Source: JANMDR01 sp031376425 (GTDB taxonomy: Bacteria > Pseudomonadota > Gammaproteobacteria > Burkholderiales > Usitatibacteraceae). Taken from it: a DNA stretch of 64,000 nucleotides. The translations under genes were made by a program, and so were the position numbers. The notes under the pieces are model-generated. The model was not told the DNA's origin. It ran no database searches and saw only the letters and a list, made by a program, of their open reading frames with translations. Below are positions 16,921-25,739 of the stretch, one piece after another. The stretch lies in NCBI GenBank assembly GCA_031376425.1, contig JANMDR010000224.1:1-64000 (forward strand), read 5' to 3'. Within the stretch, counting starts at the first letter, position 1, and every line of letters starts with the position of its first letter.

Positions 16921-17967
16921 ATGAGCGTATTTACTCCCGTCTCACTGGCTGAGGCCAGATTGTTTTTAGCCCAATATGATGTGGGCGATATACTGGATTT
17001 TCAGAATATTGCAGCGGGGGTGGAAAATAGTAATTTTTTCGTCACTACCACCCGCAGTCGCTACGTCCTCACCATTTTTGAAAAAATTCCACGTGCTGAC
17101 TTAGATTTTTACATCGGTTTGATGCGCCATTTGCATCAGCATAAATTTGCGTGCGCAGCACCCATTGCTAATCGCGCGGGCAACACCATCAATACCTTGC
17201 ACGACAAACCCGTTGCGCTCGTAAGCCGACTTGAGGGGGGGGATATTGCCCACCCTACAGCAGATGATTGTTTTGCGATTGGCGCAGCGCTAGCACAAAT
17301 GCATTTAATTACGCAGCCCGAGCGCGGCTTTACTTTAAAGATGCCCAACTGGCGCGGCTCATCATGGTGGCAGGAGTATGCTGCAGCGCTCACACCGTTG
17401 GTAACTGCGCAAGAAAAACAATTGCTCGATGATGAACTTAGCTATCAACATGGCTTTGATGCAATTAACTTGCCGCGCGGCATTATTCACGGTGATTTAT
17501 TTCGCGATAATGTGCTGTGGCCGAGCGTGCCCGACGCTGCCCCAATTGGTGTTAAGGCCGCTTCTGAAGGCACTAAAATAGGGCTTTCCGAGGCAGCCAC
17601 TGGGGTAGCAAAAACACCGCAAATGATTGATTTTTATTTTGCGTGCGAGGAGCAGTTTTTGTTTGACGTAGCGATTACTGTCAATGATTGGTGCTTAGAT
17701 TTTGCGGCCTATCCGCGAGCAGCGCTAGATCAGACGAAGCTAAACGGTATGCGTGCCGGCTATGAATCGATACGCCCTTGGACCGCAGCAGAACAGCTTG
17801 CATGGCCGCAAATGCTGCGTGCAGCGGCACTGCGCACCTGGCTTGGGCGTTTGGGTTATCACTATTTCCCGCGTGATTCAGAGCTAACACATCCAAAGGA
17901 TCATCCTTTTTCGCAACGCCTGTTAGAACTACACCGCAGCGAACTACAAGGTGGCCAAAGCCAATGA
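16921..17967 (+). CDS. thrB: Homoserine kinase, APH/ThrB type II
   Basis: Enzyme of 348 residues that phosphorylates homoserine to O-phosphohomoserine in threonine synthesis. It belongs to the aminoglycoside phosphotransferase-like ThrB family, not the GHMP family. Visible motifs are GVENSNFFV (nucleotide loop), the catalytic HGDLFRDN (about 190-197), IDFYFAC (metal-binding Asp about 237) and NDWCLD. Between the catalytic loop and IDFYFAC is an Ala/Gly/Lys-rich insertion of about 30 residues (about 202-233), where close relatives typically need only a few residues. The following gene overlaps by 4 nt. The enzyme supplies the threonine branch that ilvA, also in this window, drains toward isoleucine. 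Confidence 0.93.
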   Translation: MSVFTPVSLAEARLFLAQYDVGDILDFQNIAAGVENSNFFVTTTRSRYVLTIFEKIPRADLDFYIGLMRHLHQHKFACAAPIANRAGNTINTLHDKPVALVSRLEGGDIAHPTADDCFAIGAALAQMHLITQPERGFTLKMPNWRGSSWWQEYAAALTPLVTAQEKQLLDDELSYQHGFDAINLPRGIIHGDLFRDNVLWPSVPDAAPIGVKAASEGTKIGLSEAATGVAKTPQMIDFYFACEEQFLFDVAITVNDWCLDFAAYPRAALDQTKLNGMRAGYESIRPWTAAEQLAWPQMLRAAALRTWLGRLGYHYFPRDSELTHPKDHPFSQRLLELHRSELQGGQSQ

Positions 17968-18728
17968 AAACACGCGACGTTAAGGCCCTAGAAGCGGTCA
18001 ATTGGGTAAAGGAGGCGTGGAAAATTTTTGTGGCCAATCCCGCCGCTTGGTTTAGCATTATTGGGGCATGGCTAGGCATCACCATTTTGCTGATGGTAAC
18101 ACCGCTCATTGGCGGCATCGCTTTAGCATTGCTCACCCCTATTTTCTCGGGCGGAATGATACTTGCCTGCCGCGATCAATTAGGCGGTAAAGGTTTTTCT
18201 ACTTCGCACCTTTTTGCGGCCTTCAAAGAAAGTGGCCGCAGGCTCATGGCTGTGGGATCGCTCAGTCTCCTATGCGAGATGGCGATTATAATGGGCATCT
18301 TTGCGCTAGGGCTGCCAACGCCGCCAAAAATGGAAAACTTGGAAGGCCTAGCTACTTATGTGGCGCAGCTCAAAGGCCATGAAGGCTTGCTTATCTTGGC
18401 GTGTGTTTTACTGTTGCTCGTAAAAACATTGCTATGGTTTACGGTTCCCTTACTGGCATTGAACAAGATGCCCTTTAGCCATGCGCTGCGGTGGAGCTTA
18501 TTTGCTGTGTTCAGCAATATCGGCGCAGCCTTAGTGTTCATTGCTTTGCTGGCACTCAGCTATATCCCCATTGTGTTCACGTTCGGTTTAGCGATCATTG
18601 TCGCTTTTCCACTATTCTTCATTTGCGGTTACACCAGCTATGTAAGTGTGTTTGACGCAAGTGACAGCAACGATAACGCACCAAAAAACGACGCGCCGAA
18701 TGAAGCTGAATCGCCAGATTCTACCTAA
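17964..18728 (+). CDS. BPSS1780-family membrane protein
   Basis: Polytopic membrane protein of 254 residues. The N-terminal VNWVKEAWKIFVANPAAWF and the glycine-rich FSGGMILACRD block match a betaproteobacterial family named after BPSS1780, which is commonly encoded next to the APH-type thrB. About six hydrophobic helices are visible, followed by a short acidic, Asn/Asp-rich tail. The function is not known. The start overlaps the thrB stop by ATGA, so the two genes are coupled. The gene ends within the first unit of a 19-bp tandem repeat whose unit supplies the last residues and the stop codon. Confidence 0.85.
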   Translation: MKTRDVKALEAVNWVKEAWKIFVANPAAWFSIIGAWLGITILLMVTPLIGGIALALLTPIFSGGMILACRDQLGGKGFSTSHLFAAFKESGRRLMAVGSLSLLCEMAIIMGIFALGLPTPPKMENLEGLATYVAQLKGHEGLLILACVLLLLVKTLLWFTVPLLALNKMPFSHALRWSLFAVFSNIGAALVFIALLALSYIPIVFTFGLAIIVAFPLFFICGYTSYVSVFDASDSNDNAPKNDAPNEAESPDST

Positions 18729-18826
18729 ACCGCCAGATTCTACCTAAACCGCCAGGTTCTACCTAAGCCACCAAGTTCTACCTAAGCCGTTAGGCGCAAC
18801 ATAAGCCCGCCAAGTTCTACTTAAAT
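18712..18826 (+). repeat. 19-bp tandem repeat, about six units, including a gene's stop codon
   Basis: The unit CGCCAGATTCTACCTAAAC occurs perfectly at 18712-18730 and 18731-18749. Units at 18750 and 18769 have few substitutions, the unit at 18788 is degenerate, and a last unit starts at 18808 after one extra C. The first copy encodes the final residues PDST and TAA of the upstream membrane protein. The array fills almost the whole gap up to convergent phoU. Confidence 0.9.
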
Positions 18827-18833
18827 GAACGCC

Positions 18834-19544
18834 TTAATCGATTGACTTCGTTTCGCGCTCAAATTCTTCTGGGCTAATATGGCGCACATCGCGCCCTTTC
18901 ACCATATAGACCACATATTCGCTCATATTTTTTGCGTGGTCACCGATGCGCTCAATCGCTTTGGCAATGAACAAAATATCAATGGAAGCCGAGATGGTGC
19001 GCGGGTCTTCCATCATAAAGGTGATGAGCTGGCGCATAATGGCGCGGAATTGTTCATCGACAATTTGGTCTTGCTTAACAACACGTGCCGCAGCCGCCAT
19101 GTCTAGGCGGGCAAACGCGTCTAACGATGTTTTTAGCATCTCAAGAGCAACTGAGCTTGCATAACGAACCTCAGCAAATCGAGTCGATAGGAGTCGATCC
19201 TGCTTATAAATTAGCTTAGCCATTCGCGCAATTTTTTGCGCTTCGTCGCCGATGCGTTCTAAATCGGTAATCGTTTTTACCACCACCATCACCATGCGTA
19301 AATCGCCTGCCGTGGGTTGGCGTTTTGCAATGATGTGCGTGCAATCGTCGTCAATGCCTATTTCTAGGTCGTTCACACGGCGGTCATCGGCAATCACTTG
19401 ATCAGCCAATTCCATATCGCCACGCGCCAAGGCATCCATTGCGCGGGTAATTTGCATTTCTACCAAACCACCCATTTGCAAAACACGGGAGCGTACAGCC
19501 TCTAATTCGGCATCAAAACGTTTGGACATATGATCTGCGGGCAT
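18834..19544 (-). CDS. phoU: Phosphate transport system regulator PhoU
   Basis: Cytoplasmic all-helical protein of 236 residues that links the Pst phosphate transporter to PhoR and restrains the Pho response. It has the two repeated three-helix PhoU units, each with a metal-binding E/DxxxD-type motif: DLERIGDEAQKIA in the first repeat and AIERIGDHAKNMSEYV in the second. QITRAMDAL and the conserved helix ending DDRRVNDLE are also family features. No pst genes or phoBR flank it, so it stands alone here. Starts at 19544 or 19529 are possible. Confidence 0.96.
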   Translation of the reverse strand: MPADHMSKRFDAELEAVRSRVLQMGGLVEMQITRAMDALARGDMELADQVIADDRRVNDLEIGIDDDCTHIIAKRQPTAGDLRMVMVVVKTITDLERIGDEAQKIARMAKLIYKQDRLLSTRFAEVRYASSVALEMLKTSLDAFARLDMAAAARVVKQDQIVDEQFRAIMRQLITFMMEDPRTISASIDILFIAKAIERIGDHAKNMSEYVVYMVKGRDVRHISPEEFERETKSID

Positions 19545-19619
19545 GGCGTTTTATCTTTTAAAAGGTTTGAGTTATATAAGCGTACCAAAAAAACATGACA
19601 GTTCTATTACAGCAAATTA

Positions 19620-20300
19620 TTACATCTGCGCTTTAATTGTGCGCACACCCGTTGGTTCTGCCAGCAGCAAGATATTAGCGCCGCGCCGGGCAAATAGCCC
19701 ATTACACACCACGCCGGCAATTTGATTGATTTGCGATTCAAGCGCCACAGGATCAACAATATCGAGCTCGTAAACATCTAAAATAGCATTGCCATTATCG
19801 GTAATTACGGGCTTTCCATCGCGCACCCGCCACTCCGGCACGCCGCCCAATTGCACCAGCTCCCGTGCCACATAGCTACGCGCCATGGGAATTACTTCTA
19901 CCGGCAGCGGAAATTTACCCAACTTTGTAACTAACTTGCTGCCGTCAGCAATGCACACAAACTGCCGTGAAGCAGCGGCCACAATTTTTTCCCGTGTGAG
20001 CGCAGCACCACCGCCTTTAATCATATGTAATTGTGCGGTGACTTCGTCAGCACCGTCAATATAAACATCAAGTGCACCACTATCGTTTAAGTCCATCACC
20101 TCAATACCGCCGTTACGCAGCATTTCGGCACTTGCTACCGAGCTTGAAACAGCCGCTTTAACGCGAATAGGAGCCGCCAATAGCGCTTTTATAAAAAAAT
20201 TGACGGTAGAGCCTGTACCAACGCCGATAACGGCGTTTTCTTCAATGTATTTGAGTGCAGCTTGAGCAGCGGTTTGCTTTTGTTGGTCTTGTGGCGACAT
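19620..20300 (-). CDS. rpiA: Ribose-5-phosphate isomerase A
   Basis: Enzyme of about 226 residues that interconverts ribose 5-phosphate and ribulose 5-phosphate in the pentose phosphate pathway. The active-site signatures are present: [13 protein letters not shown] (phosphate loop), VYIDGADEV with the catalytic Asp residues, [14 protein letters not shown] and the metal-independent Rpi[14 protein letters not shown] block. I prefer the ATG at 20300, which gives the usual length; an ATG at 20330 adds ten residues. The gene is divergent from ilvA and lies behind phoU on the same strand, with no obvious shared regulation. Confidence 0.96.
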   Translation of the reverse strand: MSPQDQQKQTAAQAALKYIEENAVIGVGTGSTVNFFIKALLAAPIRVKAAVSSSVASAEMLRNGGIEVMDLNDSGALDVYIDGADEVTAQLHMIKGGGAALTREKIVAAASRQFVCIADGSKLVTKLGKFPLPVEVIPMARSYVARELVQLGGVPEWRVRDGKPVITDNGNAILDVYELDIVDPVALESQINQIAGVVCNGLFARRGANILLLAEPTGVRTIKAQM

Positions 20301-20371
20301 GTTGGCGAGCTTATTCCGATAAAATAGCATTATGCGTTTTTTAACGCGAAAAAAATATAAATTACCAATAA

Positions 20372-21892
20372 ATGAAAATGAAACCCAACGATTATTTAAA
20401 GCGCATTTTAACCGCTCGTGTATACGATGTTGCCATTGAAAGTGCCCTTGAACCAGCCACCGGTATTTCTGCAGCCGTCAATAATCTGGTGCTACTCAAA
20501 CGCGAAGATACCCAGCCGGTCTTTTCATTTAAGCTGCGGGGCGCGTATAACAAAATGGCGCACCTAACTCAGGCTGAACTAAATCGCGGTGTGATTTGTG
20601 CCAGCGCTGGCAATCATGCACAGGGTGTGGCGCTGGCCGCACAGCGCCTAAATTGTAAAGCCACTATCGTAATGCCACTTAGCACACCGGCCATTAAGGT
20701 TAATGCGGTGAAAGCACGGGGTGGTAATGTGGTACTTCACGGCGATAGTTTTTTTGAAGCAAATACCCATGCCAACACCATGGCGCGTGCCAAAAAAATG
20801 ACCTTTGTACATCCCTATGACGATCCCTTAGTCATCGCCGGGCAAGGGACAATCGGCATGGAAATTCTGCGCCAGTACCAGCGCCCGATTGATGCGATTT
20901 TTGTGCCGATTGGTGGCGGCGGCCTGATCTCAGGCATTGCCGCCTATGTGAAGGCGTTATCGCCATCCACTAAAATTATCGGTGTAGAGCCTGTTGATTC
21001 CTGCGCTATGTTTCAATCAGTTAAAGCCAAAAAACGCGTAAAGCTCGATTACGTAAATATGTTTGCCGATGGCGTGGCGGTAAAGCAGGTAGGCGAAGAA
21101 ACATTCCGCATGGTGAAAGAATTAGTCGATGACTTTGTATTGGTTTCCACGGACGAAATTTGCGCTGCGATCAAAGATATTTATCAAGACACCCGTAGCG
21201 TGATGGAGCCTTCCGGCGGCTTGGCTGTTGCAGCGATTAAAAAATATGCAGCGGCAAACAAGGTCAAGGGTAAGACTTTTGTCGCTATTTGCTGCGGCGC
21301 AAACATGAATTTTGATCGCCTTCGCTTCGTTGCCGAACGCGCTCAGGTGGGCGAGCATCACGAAGCCTTATTTGCGGTGACAGTGCCTGAAGAGCGCGGC
21401 AGCTTCAAGCGCTTTTGCGCCTTGATTGGCTCTCGTAACGTCACGGAATTCAACTACCGCGTGGCGGATGCTAAAACGGCGCATTTATTTGTTGGCCTGC
21501 AAATTGCGGCAAAGGCAGAATCAAAAAAACTGGTCACGCACTTTAATGCAGCTGGCTTTCGCACCACCGATTTAACCGATGACGAAATGGCAAAGTTGCA
21601 TATTAGACATCTGGTGGGCGGACGTTCCGCCTTGGCAGTCGATGAGCAGTTATTTCGCCTAGAATTTCCCGAAAGGCCAGGTGCCCTGATGGAGTTCTTA
21701 ACCGGCATGAGCCCGAGCTGGAACATTACGCTATTCCACTACCGCAACCACGGCGCGGATGTGGCGCGGGTGTTGGTGGGCTTACAAGTACCGAAAGCGG
21801 AACGCGCGGGCATGGTAACTTTTTTTAAGAAACTAGATTTAGCTTACGCGGATGAAACGGAGAATCCGGCTTACAAGTTATTTTTGCAATAA
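20372..21892 (+). CDS. ilvA: Threonine ammonia-lyase, biosynthetic
   Basis: PLP enzyme of 506 residues that deaminates threonine to 2-oxobutanoate, the first step to isoleucine. The catalytic domain has [12 protein letters not shown] with the Schiff-base Lys, [13 protein letters not shown], the phosphate-binding [13 protein letters not shown], and [12 protein letters not shown]. The C-terminal 180 residues contain two ACT-like regulatory units (starting near [10 protein letters not shown] and [12 protein letters not shown]), as in the allosteric biosynthetic form inhibited by isoleucine, not the shorter catabolic form. It is monocistronic: the next gene is convergent. No attenuator-like leader was seen upstream. 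Confidence 0.97.
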   Translation: MKMKPNDYLKRILTARVYDVAIESALEPATGISAAVNNLVLLKREDTQPVFSFKLRGAYNKMAHLTQAELNRGVICASAGNHAQGVALAAQRLNCKATIVMPLSTPAIKVNAVKARGGNVVLHGDSFFEANTHANTMARAKKMTFVHPYDDPLVIAGQGTIGMEILRQYQRPIDAIFVPIGGGGLISGIAAYVKALSPSTKIIGVEPVDSCAMFQSVKAKKRVKLDYVNMFADGVAVKQVGEETFRMVKELVDDFVLVSTDEICAAIKDIYQDTRSVMEPSGGLAVAAIKKYAAANKVKGKTFVAICCGANMNFDRLRFVAERAQVGEHHEALFAVTVPEERGSFKRFCALIGSRNVTEFNYRVADAKTAHLFVGLQIAAKAESKKLVTHFNAAGFRTTDLTDDEMAKLHIRHLVGGRSALAVDEQLFRLEFPERPGALMEFLTGMSPSWNITLFHYRNHGADVARVLVGLQVPKAERAGMVTFFKKLDLAYADETENPAYKLFLQ

Positions 21893-21896
21893 AAAA

Positions 21897-21927
21897 CGGA
21901 AGATGGCTTACTTTTAGGCATCTTCCG
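21897..21927 (-). terminator. Rho-independent terminator of the serine hydrolase gene
   Basis: CGGAAGATG pairs with CATCTTCCG across a 13-nt loop. On the minus strand the stem is followed by TTTTTT, the normal intrinsic pattern. It lies 43 nt past the minus-strand hydrolase stop and just after ilvA, so it may act from both sides, though the plus strand lacks a T tract. Confidence 0.75.
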
Positions 21928-21970
21928 CCTACTGATTCTCGCTGCTATGCGTTGATATCAGTCTTTCGTA

Positions 21971-23437
21971 TTATTTTACGACAGTTGTATTTGAGTGCAC
22001 TGGGAGATCAGCCATACGCAGGTACACTTCTTCTTCATCGCCGCTATCGATACGAATCATGCGCGTTACTTTTCCCGCTGGGTTACGATCAAATCGATAA
22101 CGCGTGAAGGAGCGGTCTTGAAGAAAAAAGTCGTTCGCGCCAAAGGGCTCCATGATGATTTGATTGTTACCGGCTTGCTGGCGCAATTGTTTACCAACGC
22201 GCGAGACGTTGCGGGGAGGCTTACCTGCTATTTGGTAGACGCCTTCAAATTGCGTCAGCGCTTCGTCTGTTAAGGTAATGGCCCTAAACTCTTGAAAAGG
22301 CTTGCCTATCGCTAGCGCTGCGAGGCGCTCTCCCATATGCCGCGCGGCATTATGTCGCGCTTGCTGATTAGTTAGAAATACCAGCGAGAGTTGTTCCTGC
22401 GGCAATGTCAATACCATCGCTTGAAAGCCTGCGATTACGCCAGAATGCTCACGCATTACTTGTCCGCGTAACTTGCGAAGTATCCAACCATAGCCGTACT
22501 CAGTTTTGCTGCCGCCATTGAGAATAGTTGGCGTGAATGCGCGCTTCCATGTTGCGGGTTTTAGGAGTTTTTCCGCCAAGATGGCGTTTTGCCAGCGATG
22601 CAAATCATCCGCGCTTGAAACCAATCCGCCAGCCGCAAAAGCAGTATTGACACTCCGATTCGGCGCGAGCGTAAAACGCCCTTCCTGTACTCGATAACCT
22701 GTTACCCGCTTCGCGCCTCGTTCCTGCCCCTCGTAGGCGGTGTCATTCATCCCGAGGGGTTTAAAAATACGCTTGGCCAAAAAATCCGCATACGATACCC
22801 CAGACACTTTCTCAATCACAGCGCCTAAAAGATAATATCCAGAATTGTTGTAGTCATACTGCTCACCCGGCGCACTTAGTGCTGGCATATTCTTGAATAA
22901 ATCAATCACTTGTAGCGGTGTGGCGTCAGGCGTAATGGCATCGCGCACACTTGGTATATCGGTATAAATGGCAATGCCTGAGGTGTGCGTGAGCAGATGC
23001 TCAATCGTAATTTTGTGCCCCTGCATTGGGTAGTTGGGTAAAAATTCGGAAACTTGATCTTTTACTGACAACTTACCATCTTCTTCCAACAGCAAAATCG
23101 CCATTGCCGTGAATGATTTGGTAATGGAGCCGATACGAAAAACATCTTCAGGTTTCAGCGGCGTGTTGTTTTCGATATCGGCCTTGCCGTAGGCTTTACG
23201 CAGAAGCGGCTGCCCATTTTTAGCAATTATTACAACAGCACCAGGATCTGCAGGCTTATAGGTGGCCGTCAATAGTTGATCTATTTGACGTATTTTTTCG
23301 GCATCACTTAGCGACTGTGCAATCACAGCGGGGGCAAAGGACACCGCAATCGTAACAGTCACAAACCATGCGACAATTGCAGGAATGATTGCCCGAACTC
23401 CATTTTGAAAAATACCGATTCTATTGACCATGATCAA
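21971..23437 (-). CDS. Serine hydrolase of the beta-lactamase class C / penicillin-binding family
   Basis: Exported protein of 488 residues. An N-terminal signal peptide (hydrophobic about 13-40, ending AQS) precedes a serine hydrolase domain with the SITK tetrad (nucleophile Ser in IGSITKSFTAM), the YxN motif in YDYNNSGYYLLG, and HSGVIAGF in the place of KTG. The family includes class C beta-lactamases, esterases and D-aminopeptidases, and such stand-alone proteins are usually peptidases or esterases rather than resistance enzymes. A C-terminal extension of about 110 residues starts after LAIGKPF and looks like a small beta domain. Resistance cannot be concluded. It is monocistronic with its own terminator. 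Confidence 0.9.
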   Translation of the reverse strand: MIMVNRIGIFQNGVRAIIPAIVAWFVTVTIAVSFAPAVIAQSLSDAEKIRQIDQLLTATYKPADPGAVVIIAKNGQPLLRKAYGKADIENNTPLKPEDVFRIGSITKSFTAMAILLLEEDGKLSVKDQVSEFLPNYPMQGHKITIEHLLTHTSGIAIYTDIPSVRDAITPDATPLQVIDLFKNMPALSAPGEQYDYNNSGYYLLGAVIEKVSGVSYADFLAKRIFKPLGMNDTAYEGQERGAKRVTGYRVQEGRFTLAPNRSVNTAFAAGGLVSSADDLHRWQNAILAEKLLKPATWKRAFTPTILNGGSKTEYGYGWILRKLRGQVMREHSGVIAGFQAMVLTLPQEQLSLVFLTNQQARHNAARHMGERLAALAIGKPFQEFRAITLTDEALTQFEGVYQIAGKPPRNVSRVGKQLRQQAGNNQIIMEPFGANDFFLQDRSFTRYRFDRNPAGKVTRMIRIDSGDEEEVYLRMADLPVHSNTTVVK

Positions 23438-23587
23438 ATTATTTCATTGAATTGAAGGATCATCATGATCAGATGACAAGACTATAGAATCTAGCACGGC
23501 ACGACGAAATCGCAATAACGCGGCACCAATACGAGCCGGCACGGTGTGAAAGAGCAATAAGGGTGCGCCGCTACAGCGCAATTCCGA

Positions 23588-24046
23588 TTATTCCGGCCAG
23601 TTTTTAATATATTGCTTTAGCAATTTATTTTCAAATGCGGCGTCTTTTATGGCGCTACGGGCAATATCGTGGAACGACAAAATACCCCGTAAACTTTCCC
23701 CCTGCATGACAGGCACATGGGTGATGTGCAATTCGGTCATGAGGCCGCGCAAATGATCAACCGAATCATCATTTTTGGCGATGGGCGGATTCGCTTTCAT
23801 GATGTGTGCACAAGTTACGGCCACGAGTGAATTAGCGTTAGCATGCAAGCCGTAGAGAAGTTCCCGCAAGGTAATCAAGCCCAGCATTTTATCGCCATCC
23901 ATCACCAGAACTGAACTAATTTTCTTGGTTGCCATCATCGTAACAGCGTCCGCTACCGGTGCCGTTGGTGGCAGGCTATAAAGGTTGTGGGAGCCAGTTT
24001 GTTTGGCTTTGTCTGCGAGTAATTCTGCGACGGTTACGGTCGTCAT
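23588..24046 (-). CDS. CBS-domain protein
   Basis: Soluble protein of 152 residues made of two CBS motifs, the paired modules that bind adenosyl nucleotides. The first half contains AVTMMATKKISSVLVMDGDKMLGLITLREL and the second LMTELHITHVPVMQGESLRGILSFHDIA, each ending in the usual G-ILS/T-x-x-D/E-type strand. No catalytic or DNA-binding domain accompanies them. Such small CBS proteins act as energy-status sensors of partner enzymes, but the partner is not evident here; neighbours are a hydrolase and sspB. Confidence 0.93.
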   Translation of the reverse strand: MTTVTVAELLADKAKQTGSHNLYSLPPTAPVADAVTMMATKKISSVLVMDGDKMLGLITLRELLYGLHANANSLVAVTCAHIMKANPPIAKNDDSVDHLRGLMTELHITHVPVMQGESLRGILSFHDIARSAIKDAAFENKLLKQYIKNWPE

Positions 24047-24131
24047 CTAGGTGCTCTCCAAGTACAAATTGGTGTTGGCGTACTTATCTCATCAATGATT
24101 CAGTGTTGCATTAGCATAACACTAGCAGCGC

Positions 24132-24926
24132 TTACTTTATGACGCGCAGTCCGCTCTTTTTACCACCATTGTCGCTTCCTGCAGGAGAGGCTGGCGGCGG
24201 ATCTTCCGACGGTGAATCGGCATCACTGCTTGCAGCAGCGGGCAGGGTCGTGACGGGAGTAATTACGGGGGCTGCAGGCGGGACTGATGCGACTGGCGGC
24301 GCTCCATGCAAGTCTGCTGTTTGGTTCGTGCCGGTTTTTGTTGGTGTTTTTGATTTGTCTGAAGCCGTTTTTTCAGTGGCCTTCGCTTCAGGGCTCGCCC
24401 GCAACGGAACGTTGGGTACCGAGCGCATTGTACGGATACTATTATTGTCGGAGGCTGTGTGCGGTACGTTATCCGTCGGCGGTGTACTTTCATCATCGCT
24501 GCTGTTAAATAGCGTAGACACGCTAGCGAGGCGCAAGCCAGGTTTGCTATCTGATTTAGGATCAGATTCCGCATGACGGGGTTTATCGTCGCTAATGCTG
24601 AAATTCTCGGGCGTTTCTTCAATTTCAAAGAATGCGCCTTTGCCCGTTTCGCGCGCGAAAATGCCTTGAACCGCATAGGTGGGCACGGCAATTTCACGCG
24701 AAACACCGTTGAATCGTGCAGAAAACTGGATGATGTCATTTGAAATGGTTAGATTTCGACTGGCACCTTGCCCCACGTTTAAGACAATTTCGCCTTCCTT
24801 AACGTATTCCATCGGCACACGCGTGTTCTCGTCCACACGCACGCTCAGATAAGGCGTGTAGCCGCAATCGGCACACCATTCGTAAATGGCACGGATTAAA
24901 TAAGGCTTAGTAGAAAGTTCGACCAT
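24132..24926 (-). CDS. sspB: ClpXP protease specificity-enhancing factor SspB
   Basis: Adaptor of 264 residues that delivers ssrA-tagged proteins to ClpXP. The N-terminal 110 residues match SspB: KPYLIRAIYEWCADCGYTPYL, GEIVLNVGQGAS, and IQFSARFNGVSREIAVP, which form the tag-binding groove. The rest is a long Pro/Ser/Thr/Asp-rich disordered tail ending KKSGLRVIK; the extreme C-terminus of SspB is known to bind the ClpX N-domain, and this RV-I-K end suits that role. The tail is long compared with the E. coli protein. It follows sspA (79-nt gap), the standard order. Confidence 0.95.
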   Translation of the reverse strand: MVELSTKPYLIRAIYEWCADCGYTPYLSVRVDENTRVPMEYVKEGEIVLNVGQGASRNLTISNDIIQFSARFNGVSREIAVPTYAVQGIFARETGKGAFFEIEETPENFSISDDKPRHAESDPKSDSKPGLRLASVSTLFNSSDDESTPPTDNVPHTASDNNSIRTMRSVPNVPLRASPEAKATEKTASDKSKTPTKTGTNQTADLHGAPPVASVPPAAPVITPVTTLPAAASSDADSPSEDPPPASPAGSDNGGKKSGLRVIK

Positions 24927-25005
24927 AATAAATTGCGAGGGTAATATTGTTGCTGGGCTAAAAGCACGCTAATGATCGAGGGCGCACTTTTAGCAACCCT
25001 GACAA

Positions 25006-25617
25006 TTATTTACGCATAGCCTTTTCAGATGCAGTCATGGAGTCAATAAAGGCTTGGCGCGAGAACAAACGCTCGGCATACTTTAGTAATGGCGCAGATA
25101 CTTTTGGCATATCAACCTGATAGTGATCCAAGCGCCACAGCAATGGGGCTACCGCCACATCGAGCATAGAAAAATCATCACCAAGCATATATTTTTGTTT
25201 GAGAAAAATAGGGGCGATTTGGATAAGGTTTTCACGGATCATCAGGCGCGCTTTGTCGGCTTGCTTTGGCGTGCCGTATTCCAAGATAGCCACGTGATTA
25301 AACAACTCTTGCTCAAAGCGGAATAAAAACAATCGTGCACGGGCACGCATAACCGGATCAGCGGGCATCAATTGCGGATGCGGAAAGCGTTCATCAATAT
25401 ATTCGTTGATGATATTTGATTCGTACAGTATGAGTTCACGCTCGACCAATACTGGTGTGCGATTGTAGGGATTCATGACTGCCAAATCTTCTGGCTTATT
25501 CATCAAATCCACATCGAGAATTTGAAAATCCATGCCCTTTTCGTAAAGAACGATGCGGCAGCGGTGACTAAACGGGCAAGTGGTGCCGGAGTAGAGGGTC
25601 ATCATAGTGGTTGCCAC
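25006..25617 (-). CDS. sspA: Stringent starvation protein A
   Basis: RNA polymerase-associated protein of 203 residues with a glutathione S-transferase fold. The N-terminal thioredoxin-like domain shows TLYSGTTCPFSHRCRIVLYEKG, NPYNRTPVLVER and YESNIINEYIDERFPHP. The C-terminal helical domain carries FLFRFEQELFNH. SspA binds sigma-70 RNA polymerase and modulates gene expression in starvation; it lacks normal GST activity. It lies in the order petABC-sspA-sspB, a conserved betaproteobacterial arrangement. Starts at 25617 or four codons later are both reasonable. Confidence 0.95.
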   Translation of the reverse strand: MATTMMTLYSGTTCPFSHRCRIVLYEKGMDFQILDVDLMNKPEDLAVMNPYNRTPVLVERELILYESNIINEYIDERFPHPQLMPADPVMRARARLFLFRFEQELFNHVAILEYGTPKQADKARLMIRENLIQIAPIFLKQKYMLGDDFSMLDVAVAPLLWRLDHYQVDMPKVSAPLLKYAERLFSRQAFIDSMTASEKAMRK

Positions 25618-25697
25618 GCTTTCTTGTTATGTGTTTCGGGGGGAATCAACCGTTACATGTCTAAAAATTGCACAAAGCATGTATGGGTTGAAATGGA

Positions 25698-25720
25698 AAG
25701 CCGCGCTTTTTGCGCGGCTT
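25698..25720 (-). terminator. Hairpin downstream of petC
   Basis: AAGCCGCGC and GCGCGGCTT form a 9-bp GC-rich stem around a TTTTT loop, 20 nt past the petC stop on the minus strand. The following minus-strand sequence (TCCATTTC) is only moderately T-rich. It probably separates petABC from sspA. Confidence 0.65.
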
Positions 25721-25739
25721 CCGAAATAGCGAGAAACCG

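Noticed and set aside
21971..23437. Serine hydrolase as a beta-lactam resistance gene
   Set aside because: The SxxK and YxN motifs are shared by many esterases and peptidases; there is no resistance context.
24139..24576. Long plus-strand frame opposite sspB
   Set aside because: It mirrors the low-complexity SspB tail and has no independent ribosome site or family match.
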